Origin: Faucicola mancuniensis
GTDB lineage: Bacteria; Pseudomonadota; Gammaproteobacteria; Pseudomonadales; Moraxellaceae
Length of the DNA stretch: 64,000 bases
Reading direction: 5' to 3'
Assembly (NCBI RefSeq): GCF_046523945.1
Contig: NZ_CP171363.1
Location: forward strand, 558,001-622,000
Part shown: positions 17,018-25,262 of the stretch, one piece after another
Layout: each line of letters opens with the position of its first letter
Numbering within the stretch: the stretch's first letter is position 1
Notes under the pieces: model-generated
What the model was told of the DNA's origin: nothing
Seen by the model: the letters and a program-made list of their open reading frames with translations, nothing else
Database searches by the model: none
Made by a program: the position numbers and the translations under genes

Positions 17018-17878
17018 TCATGATTTTTCCACATCAACCCGCCCGCCAATGTCTTTTAATTCTGAATATTTTTCAATCAAATTTGGCATATCATCAAGGC
17101 TAATGGCAAACGTCCACAAATACGTAATCACCGCATAAATATGTCCTGCACTGCCGTAACCCTTGACTGTCAAAAGCGTTAAAGTCGTGCCAAATAAAAT
17201 CGCCATCGCCACACCCACTGCCAAAAAACTCACCGCTTCACGGTTGGAAATGGCAATTTTTAAGCGTGAAATCAAATCATAGTGTTTGGTAAGTTCATTG
17301 TGCGAAGTGCGTTCAATCACGCCCACTTCTTTTTCTAGGCGGTTGTTGAGTTTAAAATACAGTTTATCATTTTTGGCGACATAACTTGGCAAAATGGCGA
17401 TAAAACCAAGTAAAATCGCCAGTACCACCACGCCAGACCAAAACTCAATCCACAACAACATCACCACCGAGCCAACGATAGAAAACACAGACGTGATAAT
17501 CATCGGCAAATGTTGCTCAAAAAATTCCACAAATTGCCGAGACAAATTGGCACGAGCGACCACCGTAGAAGTGCTGTGCTGTGTGCGTTGATTGACAATC
17601 ACAGGCACAACCAAATCGGCATAAATTCGCACAAAGGCACGAGTATCCAACACACGGCGAGCCGAACCAATCAGCCAAATAATCAGCACCAAAAAGGCGT
17701 AACTTAACGCTTGCCACGTTTTGCCCTGCATAACGGCATTGACCGCAAAACCTGCAATGAGTGGATAAATCAGTAGCAAAATATTTTCAATCGCTACAAG
17801 GCTAAAAGTCGCCATCAGTTTTTGTTTATGGGTGATGGCGATGTGTTTTAGGGAGTTAAATAAAATGCGATTACTCAT
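17018..17878 (-). CDS. ABC transporter six-transmembrane domain protein without ATPase domain
   Basis: This 286 aa protein resembles the membrane half of ABC exporters: hydrophobic segments near residues 22-45, 55-75, 125-150, 152-170 and 230-255 (AMAILFGTTLTLLTVKG), with a long charged loop between. It stops after the transmembrane domain (ELKDIGGRVDVEKS); no Walker A, signature or Walker B follows, and no ATPase gene is adjacent. Stand-alone proteins of this type occur in Acinetobacter and Moraxella, so this may be the natural length rather than a truncation. Its partner and substrate are unknown. Confidence 0.78.
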   Translation of the reverse strand: MSNRILFNSLKHIAITHKQKLMATFSLVAIENILLLIYPLIAGFAVNAVMQGKTWQALSYAFLVLIIWLIGSARRVLDTRAFVRIYADLVVPVIVNQRTQHSTSTVVARANLSRQFVEFFEQHLPMIITSVFSIVGSVVMLLWIEFWSGVVVLAILLGFIAILPSYVAKNDKLYFKLNNRLEKEVGVIERTSHNELTKHYDLISRLKIAISNREAVSFLAVGVAMAILFGTTLTLLTVKGYGSAGHIYAVITYLWTFAISLDDMPNLIEKYSELKDIGGRVDVEKS

Positions 17879-17948
17879 GATAAAAGTCTTAAAAATTACT
17901 AATTTTGCGTATTATATGGTAATTTTTAAGACTAATAAAGCAAGATTA

Positions 17949-18929
17949 TTATTTTTTGATTTGTAAATTTAACAAATCTAACATTTCATCAAGCGTTTTT
18001 ACTCGTTTTGCCGTTTGCCATAGGATTTCGGCTTCGCTATAACCTTGCGTCAGCATACCAAGCCATTGTTTATAACGTGCGACTATCATGCTATCGCTTT
18101 TGGCTTCACCGTTTAAAAAATCAATTTGTAACTTTAACAAATCTTGCCAAGTTAAGTTTTGATAACTATTATCTTTAATTTTATTTACCAAATCTGGGCG
18201 AGTAACTGCCCCACGTCCAAGCATCAAATGCGGTGTGTTGGCTTGTTCACGGCAACGTAATGCTTGTTCAAGCTTCCAGATTTCCCCATTAGCGATAATC
18301 GGTAAAGTCAAACGCTTTGTCAAAGGCTCAATCAATTCCCAATAGGCAGGTGGTTTGTAGCCTTGTGTTTTGGTGCGAGCGTGGACGGTGAGCCAGCTTG
18401 CGTTAGCGGATTGCACCGCATCACCGATTTCAGCGGTCAAAGTGGTATCTTCGTAACCCAAACGGATTTTTGCCGATACAGGCGTATCAGTTGGCACGGC
18501 TTGACGGACGGCATGAATAATTTGATAAACGGTTTCAGGTTCGGTCAATAATACCGAACCGCCACGATGATTGTTCACCGTTTTGGCAGGGCAACCAAAG
18601 TTTAAATCAATCGCAGGGGCTTTTAATTCACAGGCTTTGATGGCGTTTTGTGCCATGAGTTCGGGATTGCTACCGAGTAACTGAATATGTACAGGCGTGT
18701 TGTGAATGGTTTTGCCTTGCAATTCGCCTTCGTGCTTGAGTTCTGGGACGTATTTGTAAAAAACGTGAGCAGGTAAAACGGTTTGCGTAACTCGGATAAA
18801 TTCGCTCACCGTCCAGTCATAATGTCCGATTGATGTCAAAACCGACCGCATAACAGGGTCGGTTAAGCCTTCCATTGGGGCTAGGACAGTTTTTGGGGTG
18901 GAAAAATTGGGATAATTGGGATTTGGCAT
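17949..18929 (-). CDS. dusC: tRNA-dihydrouridine synthase, DusC type
   Basis: Dus enzymes are FMN-dependent reductases that make dihydrouridine in tRNA. The motifs APMEGLTDPVMR (N-terminus), DLNFGCPAKTVNNHRGG with the catalytic Cys, and HARTKTQGYKPPAYW are clear; MEG rather than MAG after AP fits DusC. I start at ATG 18929 (MPNPNYPNF, 326 aa). A longer frame to 18986 would place coding sequence over the promoter (-10 TATAAT at 18966-18971), so it is rejected. The gene is divergent from the helicase gene. Confidence 0.92.
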   Translation of the reverse strand: MPNPNYPNFSTPKTVLAPMEGLTDPVMRSVLTSIGHYDWTVSEFIRVTQTVLPAHVFYKYVPELKHEGELQGKTIHNTPVHIQLLGSNPELMAQNAIKACELKAPAIDLNFGCPAKTVNNHRGGSVLLTEPETVYQIIHAVRQAVPTDTPVSAKIRLGYEDTTLTAEIGDAVQSANASWLTVHARTKTQGYKPPAYWELIEPLTKRLTLPIIANGEIWKLEQALRCREQANTPHLMLGRGAVTRPDLVNKIKDNSYQNLTWQDLLKLQIDFLNGEAKSDSMIVARYKQWLGMLTQGYSEAEILWQTAKRVKTLDEMLDLLNLQIKK

Positions 18930-18965
18930 GGTTTTTAACGTTTTTGGTAATTTTTTAAAAAAAGT

Positions 18966-18994
18966 ATTATAACATTGCTTTGGCATAGCGTTAA
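18966..18994 (-). promoter_or_regulatory. dusC promoter
   Basis: On the minus strand TTAACG (18989-18994), a 17 bp spacer and a perfect TATAAT (18966-18971) lie just upstream of the chosen dusC start. They decide against the earlier ATG at 18986. Confidence 0.7.
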
Positions 18995-19020
18995 GTTTTC
19001 ACAAAAAAACCTGTCGTTTG

Positions 19021-19029
19021 TGCTATAAT
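19021..19029 (+). promoter_or_regulatory. Extended -10 promoter of the helicase gene
   Basis: TGCTATAAT at 19021-19029 is an extended -10 element. The first in-frame ATG (19028) overlaps it, so translation must begin at the next ATG, 19058. Confidence 0.6.
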
Positions 19030-19057
19030 GCACCGTCTTTTTTGCCAATTTTTGACT

Positions 19058-20542
19058 ATGCTTTCAAACACCAATACCTACAAGCCCACGCATGAACAAG
19101 AACAAGCCCTACAAACGGCTTTGACACGCCAATCTTTTAAGATTGTGGCGTATGCAGGGGCAGGCAAAACCTCTACATTAAAGCTGATTGGCGACAACTT
19201 GCGTGGGCGTGGTATGTATTTGGCATTTAATAAAGCGATTGCGAATGAAGCCACACAAAAATTTCCCACTCATGTGAACTGTCGCACTTTTCACTCGTTG
19301 GCATTTCGGCATACCGACCGTCAAATCTCCGCAAAATTACAATTACCCAGATTTTCACCACAGCGTTTGGCACATGATTTGGGCTTGATTCCGCTACAGG
19401 TGAAACGCAGCATTGACGGCAAAAGCCAATTTGTCACTTTAACGCCAGAACGCCAAGCCCGCTTTGTGTCCGATGCAGTGAGTTATTTTTGTAGCACGCA
19501 CTCAAGCTACCCTGCTCCACGCCATTTACAGCTACCTGACTGGCTCGCCCCAAGCGAAGCCGAAGAATTGCGTGACAAACTGTATCCGTTTGTAGAAAAA
19601 CGCTGGCTACAGTCCATTGACCCACGCCACAATGCAGGGATTGGACATGATATTTATCTCAAACTTTGGGCGTTGTCAAAGCCGATTATCCCAAGCGATT
19701 TTATTTTGTTTGACGAAGCCCAAGATGCCGACCCTTTGATGATGGGGATTTTGACCCAGCAACCGAGCCAAGTCATCTATGTGGGCGATGCTCATCAGCA
19801 GATTTATGAATGGCGTGGGGCGGTCAATGCGATGAAACGCTTGCCATTACCGCAAACCTTGCTCACCCAATCGTTTCGTTTTGGTGAAAAAATTGCCGAA
19901 ATTGCCAATGTTTTTTTAAAAGCATTACAAGAAGATGTGCCTTTGCGTGGCAATCCCAATTTACAATCAACCCTTGGCAAAAGTTTGGCAAATGGACAAA
20001 AAGATGCAATACTGTGCCGAACCAATGCCAATGCGATGGTAAGGCTTTTAACAGGCTTAAAAATGGGGCATAAAGTCGCCCTACAAGCCGACACCGACCG
20101 CCTACTCAAATTTAGCCAATCTGCCGAACGCCTAAAAAAAGGACAATCCGCCTATGGCGTGCCAGAACTTGCCTATTTTAACAACTGGCGAGAAGTGCAA
20201 GACTACAGCGAAACGAGCGAAGGTAGCGATTTAAAAACCCTTGTCAAACTGGTGGACGAACATGGCACAGACACCATCAACCAAGCCATTCAAAGCCTTG
20301 CCAATCCAAACGAAGCCGACTATATCATCTCCACCGCTCACAAGGCAAAAGGACTGGAATGGGGGCGTGTGCAGATTGATGACGATTTTTATTATGATGT
20401 GAACAATCAAGTGGTAAAAATCAGCCCAGAAGAATTGCGACTGCTGTATGTCGCCTGTACTCGTGCCAAAATTAACTTGGATATGTTTCATATCCAAGAT
20501 TTAATCAATGGTTTAAAAGAAAAAAAGTTGATTTATCAATAA
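19058..20542 (+). CDS. UvrD/Rep-superfamily DNA helicase-like protein
   Basis: This ~494 aa protein has the superfamily 1A helicase motifs in order: Q motif THEQEQALQ, Walker A AYAGAGKTST, motif Ia YLAFNKAIANEA, motif II FILFDEAQDADPLM, motif III VIYVGDAHQQIYEWRGA, motif IV TLLTQSFRF, motif V STAHKAKGLEW and motif VI LLYVACTRAK. It is shorter than UvrD (~720 aa) and PcrA; the compact layout and IYEWRGA resemble FBH1-like helicases, and the 2B insertion looks reduced. A role in recombination or repair is likely; the exact function is unknown. The start was chosen at ATG 19058 because the earlier ATG lies inside the -10 element. Confidence 0.85.
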   Translation: MLSNTNTYKPTHEQEQALQTALTRQSFKIVAYAGAGKTSTLKLIGDNLRGRGMYLAFNKAIANEATQKFPTHVNCRTFHSLAFRHTDRQISAKLQLPRFSPQRLAHDLGLIPLQVKRSIDGKSQFVTLTPERQARFVSDAVSYFCSTHSSYPAPRHLQLPDWLAPSEAEELRDKLYPFVEKRWLQSIDPRHNAGIGHDIYLKLWALSKPIIPSDFILFDEAQDADPLMMGILTQQPSQVIYVGDAHQQIYEWRGAVNAMKRLPLPQTLLTQSFRFGEKIAEIANVFLKALQEDVPLRGNPNLQSTLGKSLANGQKDAILCRTNANAMVRLLTGLKMGHKVALQADTDRLLKFSQSAERLKKGQSAYGVPELAYFNNWREVQDYSETSEGSDLKTLVKLVDEHGTDTINQAIQSLANPNEADYIISTAHKAKGLEWGRVQIDDDFYYDVNNQVVKISPEELRLLYVACTRAKINLDMFHIQDLINGLKEKKLIYQ

Positions 20543-20566
20543 TTTACAAATTCTACAACAAACATT

Positions 20567-20790
20567 TTAAGATGCAAAAACAGGCTTGCTAAAATTAAAT
20601 GACAAATTAATGTTGATTACTTTGAGCAAGCGTTGCATGGTGTCCCAACTTGGCGATGTTGTGCCGTTTACGGTTTTGTATAGGCTTTCACGATTTAATC
20701 CTGTCAAACGAGATACTTCGGCAACGCCTTTTTTACGGATTAAATGCCCGATTGCCAAAACAAAAACTTGTGGCTCATCATCGTGAGAAA
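20567..20790 (-). pseudogene. N-terminally truncated HTH antitoxin (addiction-module antidote family)
   Basis: The minus-strand frame contains DEPQVFVLAIGHLIRKKG followed by VAEVSRLTGLNRESLYKTV and SPSWDTMQRLLKVININL. This matches the C-terminal two-thirds of ~100 aa antidote proteins of the HigA-2/TIGR02684 type, whose HTH reads ...LSRESLYKAL. The usual N-terminus (D-x-AEYL region) is missing: the frame has a stop before it and no ATG, only TTG or ATT. No RelE-like toxin gene is next to it. It is best read as the remnant of a lost toxin-antitoxin pair; expression as a short repressor from TTG (63 aa) is possible. Confidence 0.7.
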
Positions 20791-20830
20791 TTTATCAATT
20801 TTTTAAAACCAATTTTTCTAAACACAAATA

Positions 20831-20864
20831 AAAAAACCTTATCAAATCAATGATAAGGTTTTTT
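20831..20864 (-). terminator. Terminator of the tRNA operon
   Basis: Arms 20831-20844 and 20851-20864 (core ccttatca/tgataagg) form a 14 bp stem with a 6 nt loop, followed on the minus strand by T-rich sequence just after tRNA-Glu. Confidence 0.88.
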
Positions 20865-20873
20865 TGGAATGTG

Positions 20874-20949
20874 TGGCGTCCCCACGGGGATTCGAACCCC
20901 GGTTACCGCCGTGAAAGGGCGATGTCCTAGTCCTCTAGACGATGGGGAC
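20874..20949 (-). tRNA. tRNA-Glu (anticodon UUC)
   Basis: A 76 nt cloverleaf is readable on the minus strand: acceptor GTCCCC/GGGGAC, anticodon loop with TTC in CCTTTCACGG, T-arm GGTTCGAATCC, encoded CCA. It is the second gene of a two-tRNA unit. Confidence 0.97.
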
Positions 20950-21018
20950 GCAATGTTTTTACAATTTGCATTGTACTATATAAGAAATTGCCTAGGTGCT
21001 TATATAGACTTAAACATC

Positions 21019-21094
21019 TGGTGGAGCTAAGCGGAGTCGAACCGCTGACCCCTTGCATGCCATGCAAGTGCTCTACCAACTGAGCTATAGCCCC
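21019..21094 (-). tRNA. tRNA-Ala (anticodon GGC)
   Basis: A 76 nt cloverleaf starts GGGGCTATAGCTCAG and ends AGCTCCACCA. The anticodon loop reads CATGGCATG, giving GGC; the T-arm is GGTTCGACTCC. It is the first gene of the Ala-Glu operon, directly behind a near-consensus promoter. Confidence 0.97.
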
Positions 21095-21112
21095 TTTTGC
21101 TTAAGTGGGCGT

Positions 21113-21141
21113 ATTCTAATGAATTGTTTTAATCTTGTCAA
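21113..21141 (-). promoter_or_regulatory. tRNA operon promoter
   Basis: TTGACA (21136-21141), a 17 bp spacer and TAGAAT (21113-21118) precede a GC-rich discriminator (ACGCCCAC), the usual layout of growth-rate-controlled stable-RNA promoters. Confidence 0.85.
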
Positions 21142-21182
21142 TCATTTTTTGATAAAAATTTTGGATTTTTATCAAAATCGGC

Positions 21183-21188
21183 TATAAT
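21183..21188 (+). promoter_or_regulatory. -10 element upstream of dedA, separated from it by a MITE
   Basis: TATAAT on the plus strand with a weak TTGGAT -35 at 21161-21166 (16 bp spacer). It points at dedA, but the MITE-like element lies between it and the start codon. Confidence 0.5.
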
Positions 21189-21230
21189 GGGGCGTTTTTT
21201 TCACTTTTTTAGCCACTTTTTGTAGTTTTT

Positions 21231-21434
21231 AGAACCTGTTCATGATTAATTTTTCTAGCTAAAAATGAGATAAATCGCACGTTTTTCAAGGAAAAAACGC
21301 AGTTTGATAGTTATTCTATCAAACAAGTTTTTGACGAAGAAAAACAAGATTTAGCCATTTTTAGCAGAAAAAGCATGATTTTAGAATAAAATTGAATCAA
21401 AAACCGTTTTGCGTATTAATCGTGAACAGGTTCT
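21231..21434. mobile_element. MITE-like non-autonomous element with ~20 bp terminal inverted repeats
   Basis: The left end agaacctgttcatgattaat (21231-21250) is the inverted copy of the right end at 21415-21434 with one mismatch. The 204 bp body has no ORF but several internal palindromes, including gtttgata/tatcaaac at 21302-21324. TTA flanks both ends if the element is taken to begin at gaacctg, which would be a 3 bp target duplication of the TNA kind seen with IS5-family IS1031-group elements. No transposase is in the window. Confidence 0.75.
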
Positions 21435-21457
21435 TAGCCATCAATACAGGATTTTTT

Positions 21458-22084
21458 ATGCCATTAATTGACTTTATTTTACACATTGGCGACCATTTAC
21501 AAGAATTAGTCAATAATTATGGCAATTGGATTTATGCGATTTTATTTTTGATTGTATTTTGTGAAACGGGGCTTGTCGTTACGCCGTTTTTGCCGGGGGA
21601 TTCCATGTTATTTGCCGCAGGAGCGATTGCGGGGGCTGGCGACATGAATGTTGTTTTGTTAATAGTTTTATTAATCATTGCAGCGGTGTTGGGCGATTTT
21701 GTGAATTTTGAGATTGGTAAGCATTTTGGTAAAAAGTTGTTTGCCAATCCTGATTCTAAGGTTTTTAAGCAAAGTTATTTGCAAAAAACTCACGATTATT
21801 ATGCCAAATATGGCGGTCGTACGATTATTATCGCCCGTTTTGTGCCGATTGTGCGGACGTTTGCACCGTTTGTCGGTGGTATGGGCGAAATGCCGTATGC
21901 TCAGTTTGTGCGGTATAATATTGTTGGGGCGGTGCTGTGGGTGGTGTCGTTTACGACTTTGGGGTATTTTTTTGGGCAGTTGCCGTTTGTCAAAGAACAT
22001 TTTTCTTGGATTATGATTGCGATTATTGTGGTGTCGGTTGTGCCGATGTTGATTGAAATCATTCGTCATCGTAATGATAAATAA
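21458..22084 (+). CDS. DedA family inner-membrane protein
   Basis: This 208 aa protein belongs to the DedA/VTT (SNARE-associated) family, now linked to undecaprenyl-phosphate or phospholipid flipping and membrane homeostasis. Visible family features are the N-terminal reentrant segment GNWIYAILFLIVFCETGLVVTP followed by FLPGD, the stretch around LGDFVNFEIGKHFGKKL, and FxARFVPxVRTFAPFVGGMGEM with its conserved Arg and Gly residues. I start at ATG 21458 (MPLIDFILHIGDH); the longer frame begins inside the MITE and is artefactual. Transcription presumably comes through or from the MITE. Confidence 0.9.
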   Translation: MPLIDFILHIGDHLQELVNNYGNWIYAILFLIVFCETGLVVTPFLPGDSMLFAAGAIAGAGDMNVVLLIVLLIIAAVLGDFVNFEIGKHFGKKLFANPDSKVFKQSYLQKTHDYYAKYGGRTIIIARFVPIVRTFAPFVGGMGEMPYAQFVRYNIVGAVLWVVSFTTLGYFFGQLPFVKEHFSWIMIAIIVVSVVPMLIEIIRHRNDK

Positions 22085-22119
22085 TTGTTTTTATTGATAA
22101 TTATTTACCAAGAATTTTG

Positions 22120-22445
22120 TTAAACGCTTGTATCAGCTTACCCACTTTTATCAAATATACCATATTCACCATTAAGTTTTGCTTGATAATTTGTGCCGAC
22201 CAATGGCATTATTTGGTCTTAAATAACAGGAATTACCACTTGGCTTTGCCGATTAATAATGCCTTCTTTGCCATTTTTGCGAGCCAATAATTGGTTGGTG
22301 TTTATCGCCATCAAACTGCTGTATTCACAGGGAATAAGCACGTTTCCGACTTTATCTATCATACCGACGCCCCCATTTTTGTGGTGAACAACGCTGTGTC
22401 CATAAAAACTAACCCAACAAACGCAAATAATCCGATGTTTTTGAC
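22120..22445 (-). pseudogene. WG-repeat protein remnant
   Basis: Read on the minus strand across one stop, the frame gives GMIDKVGNVLIPCEYSSL, then LLARKNGKEGIINRQSQVVI, then (after a TAA in place of the expected Tyr codon of PVIYDQI) QIMPLVGTNYQAKLNGEYGI and FDKSG, ending in TAA. These are successive WG/KWG repeats (x-GxIDKxGxVVIPxxYD). Upstream, GHSVVHHKNGG looks like a decayed preceding repeat with no start codon. Only ~2.5 repeats remain of what is normally a long repeat protein. The function of WG-repeat proteins is poorly known. Confidence 0.75.
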
Positions 22446-22476
22446 AAGGTAAAATTTCGTTATTATACCCAAAATC

Positions 22477-22485
22477 TGTTATAAT
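22477..22485 (+). promoter_or_regulatory. gltX extended -10 promoter
   Basis: TGTTATAAT (TG at 22477-22478, TATAAT at 22480-22485) is an extended -10 element 69 bp before the gltX ATG. A TTGACA at 22441-22446 is too distant to be its -35. Confidence 0.6.
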
Positions 22486-22553
22486 GTGCCAATAATCCTA
22501 CCATGAATGAATTTTTTCAACAAGTTTTTAACATATCTGATAAAGAGAAATCT

Positions 22554-24047
22554 ATGACCCAAAAAGTCCGCACCCGTATTGCCCCAAGCCCAACAGGCTT
22601 TCCCCACGTTGGCACAGCTTATATCGCCCTTTTTAACCTAGCCTTTGCCAAAGCCCACGGCGGTGAATTTATCCTGCGTATTGAAGACACCGACCAAGCT
22701 CGCTCAACCGCCCAATCTGAACAAATGATTTTGGACGCACTGCGTTGGGTCGGGCTTGACTGGGCGGAAGGTCCTGATGTCGGTGGTGAGTTTGCCCCTT
22801 ATCGCCAGTCCGAACGTATGGCTATTTACAAAAAATATGCGATGGAATTGGTAGAAAAAGGACACGCTTTTTACTGTTTTGCTACGGCTGAAGAGCTTGA
22901 GCAAATGCGTGCCGAACAACAAGCCCGTGGCGAAACGCCAAAATATGACGGTCGTGGGCTGTTGTTATCACAAGAAGAAGTGGAAAGACGCCTTGCCAAT
23001 CACGATCCGTATGTCATTCGTATGAAAGTACCAACCGATGGCGTGTGCGAGTTTGAAGATATGCTTCGTGGTACGGTAACAATCCCTTGGGAACAGGTGG
23101 ATATGCAAGTTTTGCTAAAAACTGATGGTTTGCCAACTTATCATTTGGCAAATGTCGTGGACGACCATTTAATGCAAATTAGCCATGTCATTCGTGGTGA
23201 AGAGTGGATTAACTCCGCCCCAAAACATCAGCTTTTGTACAAATATTTTGGTTGGCAAATGCCTGTGCTGTGCCATATGCCACTACTGCGTAACCCCGAC
23301 AAATCCAAACTGTCAAAACGCAAAAACCCAACGTCCATCACCTATTATCGTGATGCAGGCGTATTGCCAGAAGCCTTGCTAAATTATCTTGGACGTATGG
23401 GCTATTCTATGCCAAACGAAGCGGAAAAATTTAGCCTTGAAGAAATGATTGCCAGTTTTGATATCAAGCGTGTGTCGCTGGGAGGCCCGATTTTTGATGT
23501 GGAAAAATTGACATGGCTGAATGCCGAATGGCTTAGAGATTTGACTCCAGAGCAATTAAAACAAAAAATTCTTGATTGGGCGAATGACAGCGACAAATTA
23601 ACCGCCATTGCCAAAGCCATTCAACCACGCATTAGTCTGTTATCCGATGCGGTGAATTGGTCGGCGTTTTATTTTCAAAACTTGCCAAATATTAGCGAAG
23701 CGGACTTTGAACACAAAACGTTAAACAACGAACAAACGCTTGAAATTTTGCAATTTGCGCAATGGCAATTAGAAAGCCTACCAGAATGGACAGAAGAGAA
23801 CATTCAAGCGGTCTTGACAGGACTTGCCAATGCCCTTGACATCAAACTGCGTGATTTTATGTCACCATTTTTTATCGCCATTGCAGGTAGCAAATCTGCC
23901 ACGCCTATGATGAATGCGATGTATGTCATCGGTGCGGATATGACCTTGCAACGCTTACGCCATGCGATTGACGTGTTAGGCGGTATTGGCAAAAAGAAAA
24001 TCAAAACGCTGGAAAAACGCAACGCAGAACTTGAAAAATTTGTTTAA
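22554..24047 (+). CDS. gltX: Glutamyl-tRNA synthetase
   Basis: This class I synthetase charges tRNA-Glu; the cognate tRNA-Glu gene lies 1.6 kb upstream. The 497 aa protein has the HIGH-type motif in RIAPSPTGFPHVGTAYIAL at ~8-26 and the KMSKS-type KLSKRK near residue 250, with the helical anticodon-binding domain after ~320. I start at ATG 22554 (MTQKVRTRIAPSPTG), the canonical N-terminus with purine-rich AAAGAGAAA before it; an ATG 17 codons earlier is not supported. It ends in a clear terminator before argF. Confidence 0.96.
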   Translation: MTQKVRTRIAPSPTGFPHVGTAYIALFNLAFAKAHGGEFILRIEDTDQARSTAQSEQMILDALRWVGLDWAEGPDVGGEFAPYRQSERMAIYKKYAMELVEKGHAFYCFATAEELEQMRAEQQARGETPKYDGRGLLLSQEEVERRLANHDPYVIRMKVPTDGVCEFEDMLRGTVTIPWEQVDMQVLLKTDGLPTYHLANVVDDHLMQISHVIRGEEWINSAPKHQLLYKYFGWQMPVLCHMPLLRNPDKSKLSKRKNPTSITYYRDAGVLPEALLNYLGRMGYSMPNEAEKFSLEEMIASFDIKRVSLGGPIFDVEKLTWLNAEWLRDLTPEQLKQKILDWANDSDKLTAIAKAIQPRISLLSDAVNWSAFYFQNLPNISEADFEHKTLNNEQTLEILQFAQWQLESLPEWTEENIQAVLTGLANALDIKLRDFMSPFFIAIAGSKSATPMMNAMYVIGADMTLQRLRHAIDVLGGIGKKKIKTLEKRNAELEKFV

Positions 24048-24063
24048 CACAAATCAAAAAAAC

Positions 24064-24092
24064 AAAAAACCGAACATCATGTTCGGTTTTTT
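24064..24092 (+). terminator. gltX terminator
   Basis: Arms aaaaaaccgaac (24064-24075) and gttcggtttttt (24081-24092) enclose a 5 nt loop and run into further T residues. Confidence 0.9.
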
Positions 24093-24174
24093 TTATACAA
24101 ACAAAGCCAACTTATTTTAACAGATGGCTTGACATATTGATTTAACTGGTTAATACTGATTTTAAAAATTTTGA

Positions 24175-24195
24175 GCGTATGCAATACGCCCCTAC
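24175..24195. repeat. Dispersed palindromic repeat, family B copy 1
   Basis: The 21 bp here are the exact reverse complement of 29501-29521. The core gcgtatgcaatacgc is itself palindromic. It sits 41 bp upstream of the argF start. Confidence 0.8.
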
Positions 24196-24236
24196 AAAGT
24201 CAACTCATTTTTTTAACAAACCAAATAAGGAAAAAA

Positions 24237-25247
24237 ATGTCTTACAACCTTAACAACCGCCATTTATTAAGCCTTGTCAATCATAGCGAACGTGATTTGT
24301 TGTTTTTATTGGATTTATCTCGTGATTTAAAACGTGCCAAATATGCAGGCACAGAACAACAAACCTTAAAAGGCAAAAATATCGCTTTGATTTTTGAAAA
24401 AACTTCCACTCGCACACGCTGTGCCTTTGAAGTGGCTGCTTACGACCAAGGGGCGAACGTTACCTACATTGACCCAACATCATCGCAAATCGGACACAAA
24501 GAAACCATGAAAGACACCGCTCGTGTGCTAGGACGAATGTACGATGCGATTGAATATCGTGGTTTTAGCCAAGCGACTGTGGAAGAATTGGCAAAATATT
24601 CTGGCGTGCCTGTGTTTAACGGTTTGACAGACGAATACCACCCAACACAAATGCTCGCAGACGTACTAACCATGCGTGAACACAGCGACAAGCCTTTGCA
24701 CCAAATCAGCTATGCGTATCTAGGCGATGCTCGCAATAATATGGGCAATTCGCTCCTATTAGTCGGTGCAAAACTTGGCATGGACGTGCGTATCTGTGCC
24801 CCAAAAGACTTGCAACCACATGATGAATTGGTCAAAATGTGTGAAGAATTTGCCAAATTATCTGGGGCAAAAATCACCATCACCAAAGACCCACAACAAG
24901 CCGTCAAAGACGTGGATTTTATCCATACAGATGTTTGGGTGTCTATGGGCGAGCCGATTGAAGCGTGGGGCGAGCGTATCAAATTGTTAATGCCGTATCA
25001 AGTAAATATGGATTTAATCAAAGCGTCCAACAATCCACGAGTGAAGTTTATGCACTGTTTACCAGCGTTTCACAATACAGATACCAAAATTGGTAAACAA
25101 ATCGCCGAACAATATCCAGAGCTTGCCAACGGCATTGAAGTTACCGAAGACGTATTTGAATCGCCTTATAACATCGCCTTTGAACAAGCGGAAAACCGTA
25201 TGCACACGATTAAAGCTGTTATGGTAAGCTCATTGGGTGGGTTGTAA
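24237..25247 (+). CDS. argF: Ornithine carbamoyltransferase
   Basis: OTC makes citrulline from ornithine and carbamoyl phosphate; the carAB genes that make carbamoyl phosphate are also in this window. The 336 aa protein has the carbamoyl phosphate motif STRTRC near residue 58, the ornithine-side motifs HPTQ (in EYHPTQMLAD) and HCLPAFHN, and SMGEPIEAW. The length and internal sequence fit the ArgF/ArcB type of enterobacteria; anabolic (ArgF) and catabolic (ArcB) enzymes cannot be told apart safely, and no arc genes are adjacent. ATG 24237 follows AAGGAAAAAA; an earlier start would run through the palindromic repeat. Confidence 0.94.
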   Translation: MSYNLNNRHLLSLVNHSERDLLFLLDLSRDLKRAKYAGTEQQTLKGKNIALIFEKTSTRTRCAFEVAAYDQGANVTYIDPTSSQIGHKETMKDTARVLGRMYDAIEYRGFSQATVEELAKYSGVPVFNGLTDEYHPTQMLADVLTMREHSDKPLHQISYAYLGDARNNMGNSLLLVGAKLGMDVRICAPKDLQPHDELVKMCEEFAKLSGAKITITKDPQQAVKDVDFIHTDVWVSMGEPIEAWGERIKLLMPYQVNMDLIKASNNPRVKFMHCLPAFHNTDTKIGKQIAEQYPELANGIEVTEDVFESPYNIAFEQAENRMHTIKAVMVSSLGGL

Positions 25248-25262
25248 CCCAATATAAAACCG

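Noticed and set aside
22503..22553. Longer glutamyl-tRNA synthetase start at 22503
   Set aside because: The 17 extra residues are not family-like and the ATG has no ribosome site; MTQKVRTRIAPSPTG at 22554 is canonical.
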